A DNA stretch of 64,000 bases from the NCBI RefSeq assembly GCF_003075455.1, contig NZ_QDAE01000002.1, positions 1 to 64,000 on the forward strand, given 5' to 3'. Position numbers and translations under genes: made by a program. The notes below the pieces were generated by a model. It did no database searches. It was not told where the DNA came from and saw only the letters and a list, made by a program, of their open reading frames with translations. Source of the stretch: Arthrobacter sp. Bz4. Lineage in GTDB: Bacteria > Actinomycetota > Actinomycetes > Actinomycetales > Micrococcaceae. Shown one piece after another: positions 22,937 to 32,170 of this stretch (its first letter is position 1; each line of letters begins with the position of its first letter).

Positions 22937-25786
22937 CTAGTCAGCGGTCCTCGCGGGGTCCAGCAACTGCGCCAGGTGGATGCCGCGGCGCTCGCTGAGG
23001 TCCTCCAGCTGGGTCCGGCAGGAATAGCCGTCAGCCAGCACGACGGCGTCGTCCGCTGAGGCCCGCACGGCAGGCAGGAGTTGCTGCTCCGCCACGGCCA
23101 CCGAAATCTCGTAATGCCCCCGCTCCACACCGAAGTTGCCTGCCAGCCCGCAGCACCCGCCGAGTTTCTGAACCGTGGCACCGGCACCTTCAAGGAGTGC
23201 TGCGTCGGGGCTCCAGCCCATCACCGCATGGTGATGGCAGTGCGGCTGCGCAACAACAGTGGTTCCTTCCAATGACGGTGGGGTGTAGTCGGGGGTCTTC
23301 GCGAGGAATTCTGCGAGGGTGTGGGTGGCGGCGGCCACCCGGCCGGCCGCCGCCTGCCCGAGCAGCTCGACGGCGTCGGACCTAAGTACGCCAGTGCAGG
23401 ACGGTTCAAGACCCACGATCGGAATCCCCTGGTCCACCGACGCTCCAAGCACGGTGACACTTGACCGCAGGATCTTCCGGGCCGAGTCGAGCTGGCCGGT
23501 CGAAATCCAGGTGAGGCCGCAGCACACCGGTGCGTCGGGGATCCTGACCTGGTAGCCGGCGGCTTCCAGGACGCGTACCGCGGCCTGTCCCACTTCCGGG
23601 GAGAAGTTGTTGGTGAACGAATCCGCCCAGAGGAGCACCGGTGGCCGGTCACCAGACGGAGCGGCGGGACGCGCGTTGAACCAGGAGTGAAAGGTCTGCG
23701 GTGCGAACGCTGGGATGGACCGCCGCTGGTCGACGCCCGCCAGCCGGAGCCCCAGCTGGCGGGCACCGGGCAACCGGACCAGAGCGTTTACCAGGCGCGG
23801 GGCGAGTGATGCCAGTTTCGCCCACCGGGGCAGCCAACCCAACGAGTAGTGCGAGGCCGGCCGGATCCGACCCTGGTAGCTCTGATGCAGCACCTCGGCC
23901 TTGTAGGCGGCCATGTCGATACCGGTGGGACAGTCCGAGGCGCAGCCCTTGCAGGAGAGGCAGAGGTCCAGGGCATCGTGCACCTCTGGCGCACGCCAGT
24001 TCGGTGCCCCGCCCTTGGCGCCACCCGTGACTGACCCGTTGATCATTTCCTGCAGCACCCGTGCCCGGCCGCGGGTGGAATCCTTTTCCTCACGCGTCGC
24101 GAGATATGACGGGCACATCACCGAGCTGTTGTCCGCGTGCGAGGCCCGGCACAGCCCCACCCCGGTGCAGCGGTGCACCGCCTGGCTGAAATCGCCGTCG
24201 TCGTGCAGGTAACCAAAACCGAGCCTCGAGCGTAACGGCCCCGCTTCCGCCACCCGCACGTTCGCGTCGAGTGGCTCAGGGTTGACGAGGATCCCGGGGT
24301 TGAGGATGTTGTCCGGGTCGAGAATGCCCTTGACCTTCCCGAAGAGCGCGATGGCGGCGGGCGAATACATGTAGGACAGGAGTTCGCTGCGGGCACGGCC
24401 GTCGCCGTGTTCCCCGGAGAGCGAGCCGCCGTAGCGGGCCACCAGCTTCGCCGCGTCGGTGAGGAACTCCCGGAACACCGTGGTGCCATGGCGTGCCAGC
24501 GGGAAGTCGAGACGGATGTGGACGCAGCCGTCGCCGAAATGCCCGAACGGGAACCCGGTGAGGTGGTGGGTCAGCAGCAGTTCGTCGAATTCGCGGAGGT
24601 AATCACCCAGCCGTTCAGGCGGGACGGCTGCGTCTTCCCACCCGGCGTGGGCGGGGGCGCCCGCCGGTGAGCGGCCGGCGAGTCCGCCGCCGTCCTCGCG
24701 GATCCGCCACAGCGCCAGCGCCTCCCGCGGGTCGGTGATGATGCGGGCATGTTTAGCCTGCGCAATGGCGCTGAGGCGACCCGCGCGGTCGGCGACGTCG
24801 ACGGCGTCGTCCCCGGAGATTTCGACGAACAGCCAGGCCGCGCCGCCGGGCAGTTCGGGCACCGCCTGCGGGCCCTTTCGGGTGCGAACCACGTCGACGA
24901 TCCGCGAGTCCAGGCCCTCGCAGGCGGTGGGCTTGAAGGGTAGGACGCTGGTGACGGCGTCGCCGGCGTCGCCAATGGTCTCGAACCCGAGCACCACCAT
25001 GGTCTTGTGCGGTGCGTCAGCGACCAGCCGCACTCCCGCTTCAAGCACGACGGCGAGCGTCCCTTCGCTGCCGACCAGCGCCCGGCGGAGATCGAACCCA
25101 CGTTCCGGGAGCAGGTGTTCGAGGGAGTACCCGGAGACCTGCCGGCCGAAGCGGCCGAGTTCAGTTCTGATGGTGCCCAGTTCTGCGGCCACCAGCGAGC
25201 GCAGCGCGTCGGTCTCCGACGACGACGGCGTGCCCTGCGCGCCGAGATAAAGCCTGGCGCCGGACCCGGTAACCACGTCGAGGTGGGTCACGTTGTCGGC
25301 GGTGCGTCCGTAGGCGAGCGCGCGGGACCCGCAGGCGTTGTTGCCGATCATCCCGCCGACGGTGCAGCGGGTGTGGGTGGACGGGTCGGGGCCGAAGCGC
25401 AACCCGTTCGCTAGGGCCACCTTCTGTAGTGTGGCGTGGACGGCGCCGGGTTCGACGACGGCGGTGCGGGTTTCGGCGTCGAACTCCAGGACTCTATTGA
25501 GGTGGCGGCTGAAGTCGATGACCACTCCGGTGCCAATGGAGTTGCCAGCCAGGGATGTGCCGGCGCCGCGGGAGGTGAAGGGGATGCCGCGCTCCCGGCA
25601 GACCTCGAGCGTCGCGAGGACCTCGTCGAGGTGCCGGGGAAAGACCACCGCCGTCGGCTGCACCCGGTACAGGGACGCGTCGGACGAGTAGGTCGCCCGG
25701 GACGTTGCGTCGATCCGCACGTCGGAGACTCCCCTGGACTGAAGTTCAACGACCAGGGAGGTGGGTGCTGTGAGCGTCATTGCCAT
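22937..25786 (-). CDS. FAD- and Fe-S-containing dehydrogenase (D-lactate/glycolate type)
   Basis: A 949-residue fusion. The N-terminal half is a PCMH-type FAD domain (about 45-260, PFTSRGAGTSLAGNSIGTGVVID, GPDPSTHTRCTVGGMIGNNACG) followed by the FAD-oxidase C-terminal domain with FPFGHFGDGCVHIRLD. The C-terminal half has 4Fe-4S clusters (CLSCKGCASDCPTGIDM and CTGVGLCRASHADNSSVMCPSY) and two CCG domains (CCGLTWIS, CCGLAGNFG). This fused architecture occurs in quinone-linked D-lactate or glycolate dehydrogenases. The ATG at 25786 is used; upstream methionines lie within a 20-bp palindrome that probably is an operator. The stop is adjacent to the convergent PNPOx gene. Confidence 0.85.
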   Translation of the reverse strand: MAMTLTAPTSLVVELQSRGVSDVRIDATSRATYSSDASLYRVQPTAVVFPRHLDEVLATLEVCRERGIPFTSRGAGTSLAGNSIGTGVVIDFSRHLNRVLEFDAETRTAVVEPGAVHATLQKVALANGLRFGPDPSTHTRCTVGGMIGNNACGSRALAYGRTADNVTHLDVVTGSGARLYLGAQGTPSSSETDALRSLVAAELGTIRTELGRFGRQVSGYSLEHLLPERGFDLRRALVGSEGTLAVVLEAGVRLVADAPHKTMVVLGFETIGDAGDAVTSVLPFKPTACEGLDSRIVDVVRTRKGPQAVPELPGGAAWLFVEISGDDAVDVADRAGRLSAIAQAKHARIITDPREALALWRIREDGGGLAGRSPAGAPAHAGWEDAAVPPERLGDYLREFDELLLTHHLTGFPFGHFGDGCVHIRLDFPLARHGTTVFREFLTDAAKLVARYGGSLSGEHGDGRARSELLSYMYSPAAIALFGKVKGILDPDNILNPGILVNPEPLDANVRVAEAGPLRSRLGFGYLHDDGDFSQAVHRCTGVGLCRASHADNSSVMCPSYLATREEKDSTRGRARVLQEMINGSVTGGAKGGAPNWRAPEVHDALDLCLSCKGCASDCPTGIDMAAYKAEVLHQSYQGRIRPASHYSLGWLPRWAKLASLAPRLVNALVRLPGARQLGLRLAGVDQRRSIPAFAPQTFHSWFNARPAAPSGDRPPVLLWADSFTNNFSPEVGQAAVRVLEAAGYQVRIPDAPVCCGLTWISTGQLDSARKILRSSVTVLGASVDQGIPIVGLEPSCTGVLRSDAVELLGQAAAGRVAAATHTLAEFLAKTPDYTPPSLEGTTVVAQPHCHHHAVMGWSPDAALLEGAGATVQKLGGCCGLAGNFGVERGHYEISVAVAEQQLLPAVRASADDAVVLADGYSCRTQLEDLSERRGIHLAQLLDPARTAD

Positions 25787-25804
25787 GAGTAACATGTTAC
25801 TCAT
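25785..25804. promoter_or_regulatory. 20-bp perfect palindrome at the dehydrogenase start
   Basis: ATGAGTAACATGTTACTCAT is identical on both strands. It covers the start codon region of the dehydrogenase, an ideal place to block transcription or translation. It is probably the operator of a dimeric regulator, possibly of GntR type, but no such gene is adjacent. Confidence 0.6.
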
Positions 25805-25960
25805 CATTCAGGGTCCCATGATTCATGGCGTAGAAGTTCTCACAAAGCCATTCCAGTCCGGATAGGTGAACGTCACGGAGCGTTTACGTGGCACGCCATG
25901 AGTGGAAACGCGGGCTCCGTATCGTCAGGGGAAGTAGGAACACCAACCCTGGAGGTCTCC

Positions 25961-27367
25961 GTGAGCATTGACGAAGCAGCACCGGCGGACCTGAGTGCTC
26001 GACCCGCCACGACCGCGCCAACACTCCTGCACCGGCCCGGCCGGTGGATCGACAACTGGGACGCCGAGGACACCACGCAGTGGAACACTGTGGGCAAGTC
26101 CATTGCCAAGCGCAACCTGCAGTGGTCCATCATGTGCGAATTCCTCGGGTTCGTGGTGTGGCAACTGTGGTCGATCGTTGTCGTGTACCTACCGGCAGCC
26201 GGTTTCACCCTCTCGACCTCGCAGATCTTCTGGTTGATCTCCATGCCGTCTCTCGTCGGGGCGACCCTCCGGATCCCCTATACCTTTATGGTGCCGCGAT
26301 TTGGCGGCAGGAACTGGACGGTTATCTCCGCCCTGCTTCTCCTGATTCCCACCATCGGGTTGGCTGTCTGCGTCTCGAACCCGGACACGCCCTTCGGCGT
26401 GCTGCTCGCTGTCGCAGCACTGGCAGGGTTTGGTGGTGGCAACTTCGCCAGCTCGATGGCGAACATCACCTATTTCTACCCTGCCCGTGAAAAGGGCTGG
26501 GCGCTCGGCCTGAACGCCGCCGGAGGAAACCTGGGTGCCGCCGTCGCACAGCTGGTGGTACCGATCGCCGTCGCGCTGGGCGCTGCCGCTACCCTGAACC
26601 TTCCGCTGGCCGGCTGGCTCTGGGTGCCGCTAATTCTCATCGCGGCCTTCTGCGCCTGGAAGTACATGGACAACCTATCCAACGCGAAAAGCGACATTGC
26701 GGGTTCCCTCGCGGCCCTTCGCGAACCGCACTTCTGGATCATGTCCCTGCTCTACATCGGCACCTTCGGATCCTTCATCGGGTTCGCTGGGGTGTTCCCG
26801 AAACTGATCGTCGACTCGTTCCCCGCCTTTTCCACCCTCGCGATGGGACCGGTGACCCTGTCTCTGGCGTTCCTCGGACCGCTGGTTGGATCCCTCGCCC
26901 GGCCCTTCGGCGGCCGCCTCGCCGATCGTTTCGGCGGAGCATTGATCACCGTCGCAGCCTTCGCCGTCATGGCCGCGGTCGCCCTCACGGTTGTCTGGAC
27001 TCTTCCGCTCGCCAACTTCTGGCTCTTCCTCGGCCTCTTCCTCGTCCTCTTCGCCGCTGCTGGAACCGGCAATGGCGCCACCTACCGGATGATCCCCATA
27101 ATTTTCGCGGTGAGGGGAGCCGTGGCAGGACAGACAGACCTGCGCGAATCAGTCAGCACCGCGCGCAAATCCGCGGCAGCACTCGGCCTCATCTCGGCGA
27201 TCGGCGCCTACGGAGGCTTCCTCATCCCGCAGGTCCTCAACGCATCGAAGGGTGCCTCCGGCAGTTACGACTTCGCCTTTTACGGTTTCGTCGGCGGGTA
27301 TGTGCTGATGCTCGTCGTCACCTGGTTCTTCTACCTTCGCCGCTCCTCGACCCTCGGCAAGGTTTGA
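25961..27367 (+). CDS. narK: Nitrate/nitrite transporter (NarK family MFS)
   Basis: A 468-residue major facilitator transporter with 12 helices. NarK signatures include GFGGGNFASSMANITYFYPAREKGWALGLNAAGGNLG (helix 5 nitrate motif GGGNFASSMANIxxFFP) and the second half AAAGTGNGATYRMIPIIF (the matching motif around helix 11). The arginine in the helix-2 region RIPYTF is also conserved. It should import nitrate and may exchange it for nitrite. I chose the GTG at 25961 because GGAGG lies five bases before it, whereas the upstream ATG at 25898 has none. It runs into the nitrate reductase gene with a TGA-ATG gap of only a few bases, making an operon of three. A weak GlnR-like site lies at about 25872-25887. 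Confidence 0.92.
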   Translation: MSIDEAAPADLSARPATTAPTLLHRPGRWIDNWDAEDTTQWNTVGKSIAKRNLQWSIMCEFLGFVVWQLWSIVVVYLPAAGFTLSTSQIFWLISMPSLVGATLRIPYTFMVPRFGGRNWTVISALLLLIPTIGLAVCVSNPDTPFGVLLAVAALAGFGGGNFASSMANITYFYPAREKGWALGLNAAGGNLGAAVAQLVVPIAVALGAAATLNLPLAGWLWVPLILIAAFCAWKYMDNLSNAKSDIAGSLAALREPHFWIMSLLYIGTFGSFIGFAGVFPKLIVDSFPAFSTLAMGPVTLSLAFLGPLVGSLARPFGGRLADRFGGALITVAAFAVMAAVALTVVWTLPLANFWLFLGLFLVLFAAAGTGNGATYRMIPIIFAVRGAVAGQTDLRESVSTARKSAAALGLISAIGAYGGFLIPQVLNASKGASGSYDFAFYGFVGGYVLMLVVTWFFYLRRSSTLGKV

Positions 27368-27372
27368 CCACC

Positions 27373-29532
27373 ATGGAGCAAACCGGCCCCGGACAGCAAA
27401 CGCACTGCCCCTACTGCGCACTGCAATGCGCGATGACTGTCAGCGCGTCCACCGCCGGCGGTGGGGCTACGGTCGCCGGCCGCGATTTTCCCACCAACAG
27501 GGGCGGCCTGTGCCGGAAGGGCTGGTCGGCAGCCGACCTGCTCCGCCACCCGGATCGCCTGACCGCGCCGCTGCTCCGCGGCAGCGACGGCGTCCTGCGG
27601 GAGGCCCCCTGGGATGACGTCCTGCAGCTCATCAGCAACCGCGTCCGCACCATCCAGGCTGCTCATGGACGGGACGCCGTCGCGGTGTTCGGCGGCGGAG
27701 GCCTCACCAACGAGAAGGCCTACACGCTCGGCAAGTTCGCCCGCCTCGCCCTGCGCACCTCCCGCATCGACTACAACGGTCGGTTCTGCATGTCGTCCGC
27801 TGCGGCAGCCGGGAACCGGGCGTTCGGCGTCGACCGCGGCCTCCCCTTCCCTCTCGAGGACCTCGACGCTGCCTCGGTGATCCTCCTCCTCGGTTCGAAT
27901 GCAGCTGACACGATGCCGCCCTTTGTGCAGCACCTCCGCGGCGCCCGGGGTGCGGGCGGGCTCGTTGTCGTCGACCCCCGACGGTCCGCGACGGCCCGCC
28001 TCGCTGACCAGGGCAAGGGCATCCACCTGCAGCCCACCCCCGGCACTGACCTCGCCCTCCTCCTCGGACTCGCCCACGTGGTGGTCGCCGAGGGCCTGGA
28101 GGACCGCGCGTTCCTTGAGGAACGGACCATTGGGTACGACGACGTCGCCCGCGGGCTCGCGCGCTGGTGGCCCGAGCGCGTTCAGAGCCTCACGGGCGTT
28201 CCTGCTGCGTCCATCCGGGCGACTGCACGGCTGCTGGCGCGCGGCGCACGCAGCGGAGCCGACGGCGGTCCGGGCGCCTACATTCTCACCGGCAGGGGCA
28301 TCGAACAACACGCTGATGGCACGGACACCACGACGGCGGCCATCAACCTCGCCCTACTCCTCGGGCTGCCCGGCACCTCCCACAGCGGCTACGGGACGCT
28401 GACCGGGCAGGGCAACGGCCAGGGCGGTCGCGAGCACGGCCAGAAAGCCGACCAGTTGCCCGGCTACCGGAAGATCACCGACCCGGCCGGCCGCGCCCAC
28501 ATCGCCAACGTGTGGGGAGTGCCCGAGGATGCGATCCCCGGGCCGGGACTTCCCGCCGTCGAACTCCTCGCTGCACTGGGCCGCCCGGACGGCGTCAGGT
28601 GCCTCTTCGTGCACGGGGCAAACATTGCCGTCTCGGCGCCGAACGCGACGACGGTCATCGACGGTCTGCGCTCACTGGACCTGCTCGTCGTTTCCGACTT
28701 TTTCCTGTCCGAGACCGCCGCGCTGGCCGACGTCGTCCTTCCGGTCCTGCAGTGGGCCGAGGAAGAGGGCACTATCACCAATCTTGAGGGCCGCGTCCTC
28801 CGCCGCAGGGCGGCCGTGGCACCTCCGGAAAGTGCCCGCAGTGAGCTCTGGATCATGCAGGAACTCGCGCGGCTCCTGGAGGCCCCTTCGCTGTTCAGTG
28901 AGGACCCCGAGACGATGTTCAACGAGCTCGCCCGTGCCAGCGCCGGTGGCTTGGCCGACTACTCAGGGCTTGACTACGATCTGCTCGACGGCGGGACAGC
29001 TGCCTACTGGCCCTACCCGATGGGGGGCACCGGCACGCCCCGGCTCTTCCTCGATGCATTCGCGCATCCGGGCGGCCGCGCCGCCCTGGTCCGGGTCGCT
29101 CCGCAGGCCGCAACGATCGGCTCCAATGTTCCCGCGCCGCTGCTCCTCGCGACCGGCCGTCTCCTTGAGCACTACCAGTCCGGCACCCAGACGCGGCGGG
29201 TGTCCGAGTTGCTGTCGGCGCAGCCCGAGCCGCGGCTGCAACTTCATCCCGTCACGGCTGATGGCCTCGGTATTGCCCAGGATGATCGTGTGGTCGTCAC
29301 GAGTGAGAACGGCGAAGCCCACGCTCTGGCCGATCTGACGGCCGACATCCGGCAGGACACAGTGTTCCTCGCGTTCCACTACGCGGAGGCAGGCAGCGCG
29401 AACCGACTCACGGGCAGCGCGACCGACCCCATCTCCGGCATGCCGGAGTTCAAGACAACCCCGGTACGAGTAGCGGCTCTGTCCGCCCACCCGTCCCGGT
29501 CATTGGCAGACAAGCTGGAGGTCAACGCATGA
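27373..29532 (+). CDS. nasC: Assimilatory nitrate reductase, catalytic subunit
   Basis: A 719-residue molybdopterin bis-MGD oxidoreductase that should reduce nitrate to nitrite in the cytoplasm. The N-terminal 4Fe-4S site is HCPYCALQCA with cysteines at 12, 15, 19 and 47 (GGLCRKGW). Molybdopterin-binding regions include GGGLTNEKAYTLGKF, YNGRFCMSSAAAAGN, and GQGNGQGGREHGQKADQLPGYR, and the MGD-binding C-terminal domain begins near LLLATGRLLEHYQSGTQTRR. The length is near that of NasC-type enzymes without an extra BFD domain; that domain is on the next protein. The ATG at 27373 is my choice; a TTG at 27364 is also possible. It overlaps the next gene by four bases (ATGA). Confidence 0.9.
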   Translation: MEQTGPGQQTHCPYCALQCAMTVSASTAGGGATVAGRDFPTNRGGLCRKGWSAADLLRHPDRLTAPLLRGSDGVLREAPWDDVLQLISNRVRTIQAAHGRDAVAVFGGGGLTNEKAYTLGKFARLALRTSRIDYNGRFCMSSAAAAGNRAFGVDRGLPFPLEDLDAASVILLLGSNAADTMPPFVQHLRGARGAGGLVVVDPRRSATARLADQGKGIHLQPTPGTDLALLLGLAHVVVAEGLEDRAFLEERTIGYDDVARGLARWWPERVQSLTGVPAASIRATARLLARGARSGADGGPGAYILTGRGIEQHADGTDTTTAAINLALLLGLPGTSHSGYGTLTGQGNGQGGREHGQKADQLPGYRKITDPAGRAHIANVWGVPEDAIPGPGLPAVELLAALGRPDGVRCLFVHGANIAVSAPNATTVIDGLRSLDLLVVSDFFLSETAALADVVLPVLQWAEEEGTITNLEGRVLRRRAAVAPPESARSELWIMQELARLLEAPSLFSEDPETMFNELARASAGGLADYSGLDYDLLDGGTAAYWPYPMGGTGTPRLFLDAFAHPGGRAALVRVAPQAATIGSNVPAPLLLATGRLLEHYQSGTQTRRVSELLSAQPEPRLQLHPVTADGLGIAQDDRVVVTSENGEAHALADLTADIRQDTVFLAFHYAEAGSANRLTGSATDPISGMPEFKTTPVRVAALSAHPSRSLADKLEVNA

Positions 29533-31052
29533 GTAACCCTGAGTCCGGCGCTCCGGAGCGGATTGTCATCGTGGGTTTCGGCCCGGTCGCGGCCCGGCTC
29601 GTTGAACATCTTGAGCCTCTCGTCGCCGCTGGAAAGGTCGCCGTAACGGTCATCGGCCAGGAGAAGGAGGCCGCCTACAACCGGGTGCTCGTCGCCGATG
29701 TGGCCGTCGGCCGTAGCCGTGAGGCCGCCATCGGGTTGGCCGACCCGGCGGCGTTGATGGCCCTGGGCGTCGATGTTCGTCTCGACACCCGGGTAGCTCA
29801 GGTGGACCGCCCCGCCCGGCAGGTACTGCTCGACGACGGAGAGGTGATCACCTATCACCGGCTGGTTTTCGCGACCGGTTCGCGGCCCATCCTGCCGTGC
29901 CTCGAGGGCATGGACGACGGCGGATCACAGGCGTTACCCGCAGGGGTCGGTTTCCTGCGCGACCTCGACGATGCCCGCGCCGTGGCAACCGCTCTGGCCT
30001 CCCGGGAACGCATCGTGGTGCTGGGCGGCGGTATCCTCGGCATCGAGGCGGCGATTGCCGCCGCCGAGGAGGGCGGCCGGGTCACCCTCGTGCATCATGG
30101 CCGCTCCCCGATGGAACGGCTTCTGGGTGAAGGGGCTTTGGTTCTCGCGGCGGCGCTGCGTAACGCAGGCATCGCCGTCGTCGCCGGCACCTCGACCGGG
30201 GTACACCTCGCGGACGGCCGATTCGCTGGCCTGGACCTCGCGGACGGGACGAGGATCGACGGTGGCAGACTGGTCCTCGCGTGTGGTGTGCGGCCGCGGA
30301 CCGAACTCGCCGAGGAGTGTGGCCTCGACGTCGCCGATGGCGTGCTGGTCGATCACACGTTGCGCGCGGTCAATGCGGAGGGTATCTGGGCGATCGGGGA
30401 TTGCGCCGAGGTGCGCTGCCGGGACAGTTCCTGCCCCGCCTGCACGGAGGACACCGCCCCACAGGGGTTGATCGGTCCCGGCTGGCAGCAGGCGGACTAC
30501 CTCGGCATGGCGTGGGCTGCTGAATTCGCTGGTGTTCCAGCCTCCGTTGTCGGGCTTCCCGAGCGACGCGACGCCGTCCTGGTGTTGAAGGCCCGCGGCG
30601 TGGACGCCGTGACGGCGGGCGAGACGGACGCGGATCCCTGGGCCGTTCAGCCGGGGCTGGCCGTGGCCGTCTGGGCAGACCCGGGGCACGGACGCTACGT
30701 GAAAATAGTTACCCGCGACGGTGTCCTGACGGGTCTGGTCTGCGTGGGGATGCCACGAACCGGCGCGGAACTGGTCCTGCTTTTTGAACGCGGTAGTGAG
30801 CTCCCGGCCGACCGCTCCAGCCTGCTGCGGCTCGACAGCGCCGAGGGAGTTGTGGCGGCGATTCCTTCCGGACCCGACGCGACACTCTGCCGTTGTGCGG
30901 GCGTCACCCGGGGCGCGGTGGCGGATTCAGTGGTGAACGGCTGCACGTCTGTCCCCGATGTCTCGGCCAGCACCAGGGCGGGAACGGGATGCGGCGGATG
31001 CCACGAAGACATCAAGGCCGTGATCGAGCAGCACTTCGCCGTGGCGGTCTAG
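29529..31052 (+). CDS. FAD-dependent electron donor with BFD [2Fe-2S] domain
   Basis: A 507-residue NAD(P)H-dependent flavoprotein. Two Rossmann motifs appear, IVIVGFGPVAARLVEHL for FAD (about 12-28) and IVVLGGGILGIEAAIAA for NAD(P) (about 160). A C-terminal bacterioferritin-associated-ferredoxin-like domain carries CRCAGVTRGAVADSVVNGC and GTGCGGCHEDIKAVIEQ, binding a [2Fe-2S] cluster. It is similar to the N-terminal part of NirB and should pass electrons to the nitrate reductase encoded just upstream, with which it overlaps. Its stop codon and that of the convergent regulator share the bases CTAG. Confidence 0.85.
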   Translation: MSNPESGAPERIVIVGFGPVAARLVEHLEPLVAAGKVAVTVIGQEKEAAYNRVLVADVAVGRSREAAIGLADPAALMALGVDVRLDTRVAQVDRPARQVLLDDGEVITYHRLVFATGSRPILPCLEGMDDGGSQALPAGVGFLRDLDDARAVATALASRERIVVLGGGILGIEAAIAAAEEGGRVTLVHHGRSPMERLLGEGALVLAAALRNAGIAVVAGTSTGVHLADGRFAGLDLADGTRIDGGRLVLACGVRPRTELAEECGLDVADGVLVDHTLRAVNAEGIWAIGDCAEVRCRDSSCPACTEDTAPQGLIGPGWQQADYLGMAWAAEFAGVPASVVGLPERRDAVLVLKARGVDAVTAGETDADPWAVQPGLAVAVWADPGHGRYVKIVTRDGVLTGLVCVGMPRTGAELVLLFERGSELPADRSSLLRLDSAEGVVAAIPSGPDATLCRCAGVTRGAVADSVVNGCTSVPDVSASTRAGTGCGGCHEDIKAVIEQHFAVAV

Positions 31053-32170
31053 ATGTGTAACCGGTACCCGCGTTTGACCACTGTTTCGATCAGGGCAGGA
31101 TCGGGCAGGGATTTCCGCAGGCGGTTCACATTCATGTCCAGTGCGTGGCTGGCGCCGGTTCGGGCCAGGAGTTCCACCAGGGCGTCACGGCCGAGGACAG
31201 CACCTCGCGCGGAAACGAGGGCCTTGAAGAGGACGAGTTGCGCCGGGGCGAGGTCCACCTCCACCTCATCCACCCGGACGGCCCGGCCCCGCACCTCGAC
31301 GCACCCGGACGAGGTGCTCAGCTGTTCCACGTAATTTTCCGAAAGGTGGTCGCAGACCAGGCGGATCAGTGCACCCATCCGGAAGCGTTCCGGCACGAGC
31401 GGCTCAATTCCCGCCTCGATCAGCGGCTGCGCGGTGACCGGTCCCACGGCGGCAGTCAGGACGGTGGTGCGAAATCGCTGCACCAGTTCCGCCTGAAGGC
31501 CCTGCTCCGCGGCCGTGCTGAACAAGGCGTCAACGGCCGGCGCGCTGGTGAAGGTTACACAATCCAGCTGGCCGGTGCAGATGGCCTCAATCAGGCGGGG
31601 CAACCGTTCGGAGCCCTCGGGTTTAACCCAGCGATAGGGCGTGACCGTCAGCAGGGTAGCGCCGGCGGCCTGCAGCCGGTCCAGCTGATGGGCGTCGGCA
31701 TACGCGTGCAGTTGAACGCCAATGGTCAGTCCCGAGAGATCCTGCTCCAGCAACTGGTCGACGAGGGTCGCCGTGGTCTCATCGGAACTGATGCCCTCGT
31801 CATCCAGCCCCGCTGCGCGCACCGCTCCCCTGGCTTTGGGCCCGCGGACGTAGATACGGCCATCCCCCAGCACCTCAAGGAGGTCGTCGCCCAGCCCGGC
31901 GGCGTCCGCGGCCTCGAACCAGCGGCGCATCCCGTAGGCGGTTGTGATGATGAACAGGTCAGGGCGCGCGGCCACCATGGCTGCGGTGTCCGTCAGTAAC
32001 GCCAAATCCTCAGCGATCGGAGCGATCTTCAGCGCCGGGGCATGGAACACCGTAGCGCCGCGTCGTTCGAGGGCATCGATGAGGTCACCCGAGCGGCGGT
32101 CGGAGGTCACCCCGATGCGGAAGCCCGCGAGTTGTTTGCTGGCTCCATCCATGCGGATCGCCCCGGTCAC
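31049..32170 (-). CDS. HemD-like winged-helix regulator (NnaR-like)
   Basis: A 373-residue protein with a uroporphyrinogen-III synthase (HemD) domain (about 15-260, GFRIGVTSDRRSGDLIDALERRG, TFTSAPAVDALF) and a C-terminal OmpR-type winged helix (about 275-373, VDLAPAQLVLFKALVSARGAVLGRDALV, LDMNVNRLRKSLPDPALIETVVKRGYRL). This fusion was described in mycobacteria and streptomycetes as NnaR, which works with GlnR to activate nitrate/nitrite assimilation genes. It is not the housekeeping HemD. It overlaps the frameshifted siroheme methyltransferase gene by four bases, giving an operon nirB-cobA-nnaR. Function here is inferred from the family and the neighbours. Confidence 0.88.
   Translation of the reverse strand: MTGAIRMDGASKQLAGFRIGVTSDRRSGDLIDALERRGATVFHAPALKIAPIAEDLALLTDTAAMVAARPDLFIITTAYGMRRWFEAADAAGLGDDLLEVLGDGRIYVRGPKARGAVRAAGLDDEGISSDETTATLVDQLLEQDLSGLTIGVQLHAYADAHQLDRLQAAGATLLTVTPYRWVKPEGSERLPRLIEAICTGQLDCVTFTSAPAVDALFSTAAEQGLQAELVQRFRTTVLTAAVGPVTAQPLIEAGIEPLVPERFRMGALIRLVCDHLSENYVEQLSTSSGCVEVRGRAVRVDEVEVDLAPAQLVLFKALVSARGAVLGRDALVELLARTGASHALDMNVNRLRKSLPDPALIETVVKRGYRLHI

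Noticed and set aside
27331-28311. 326-codon open frame on the minus strand
   Set aside because: It is antisense to the nitrate reductase catalytic subunit gene.
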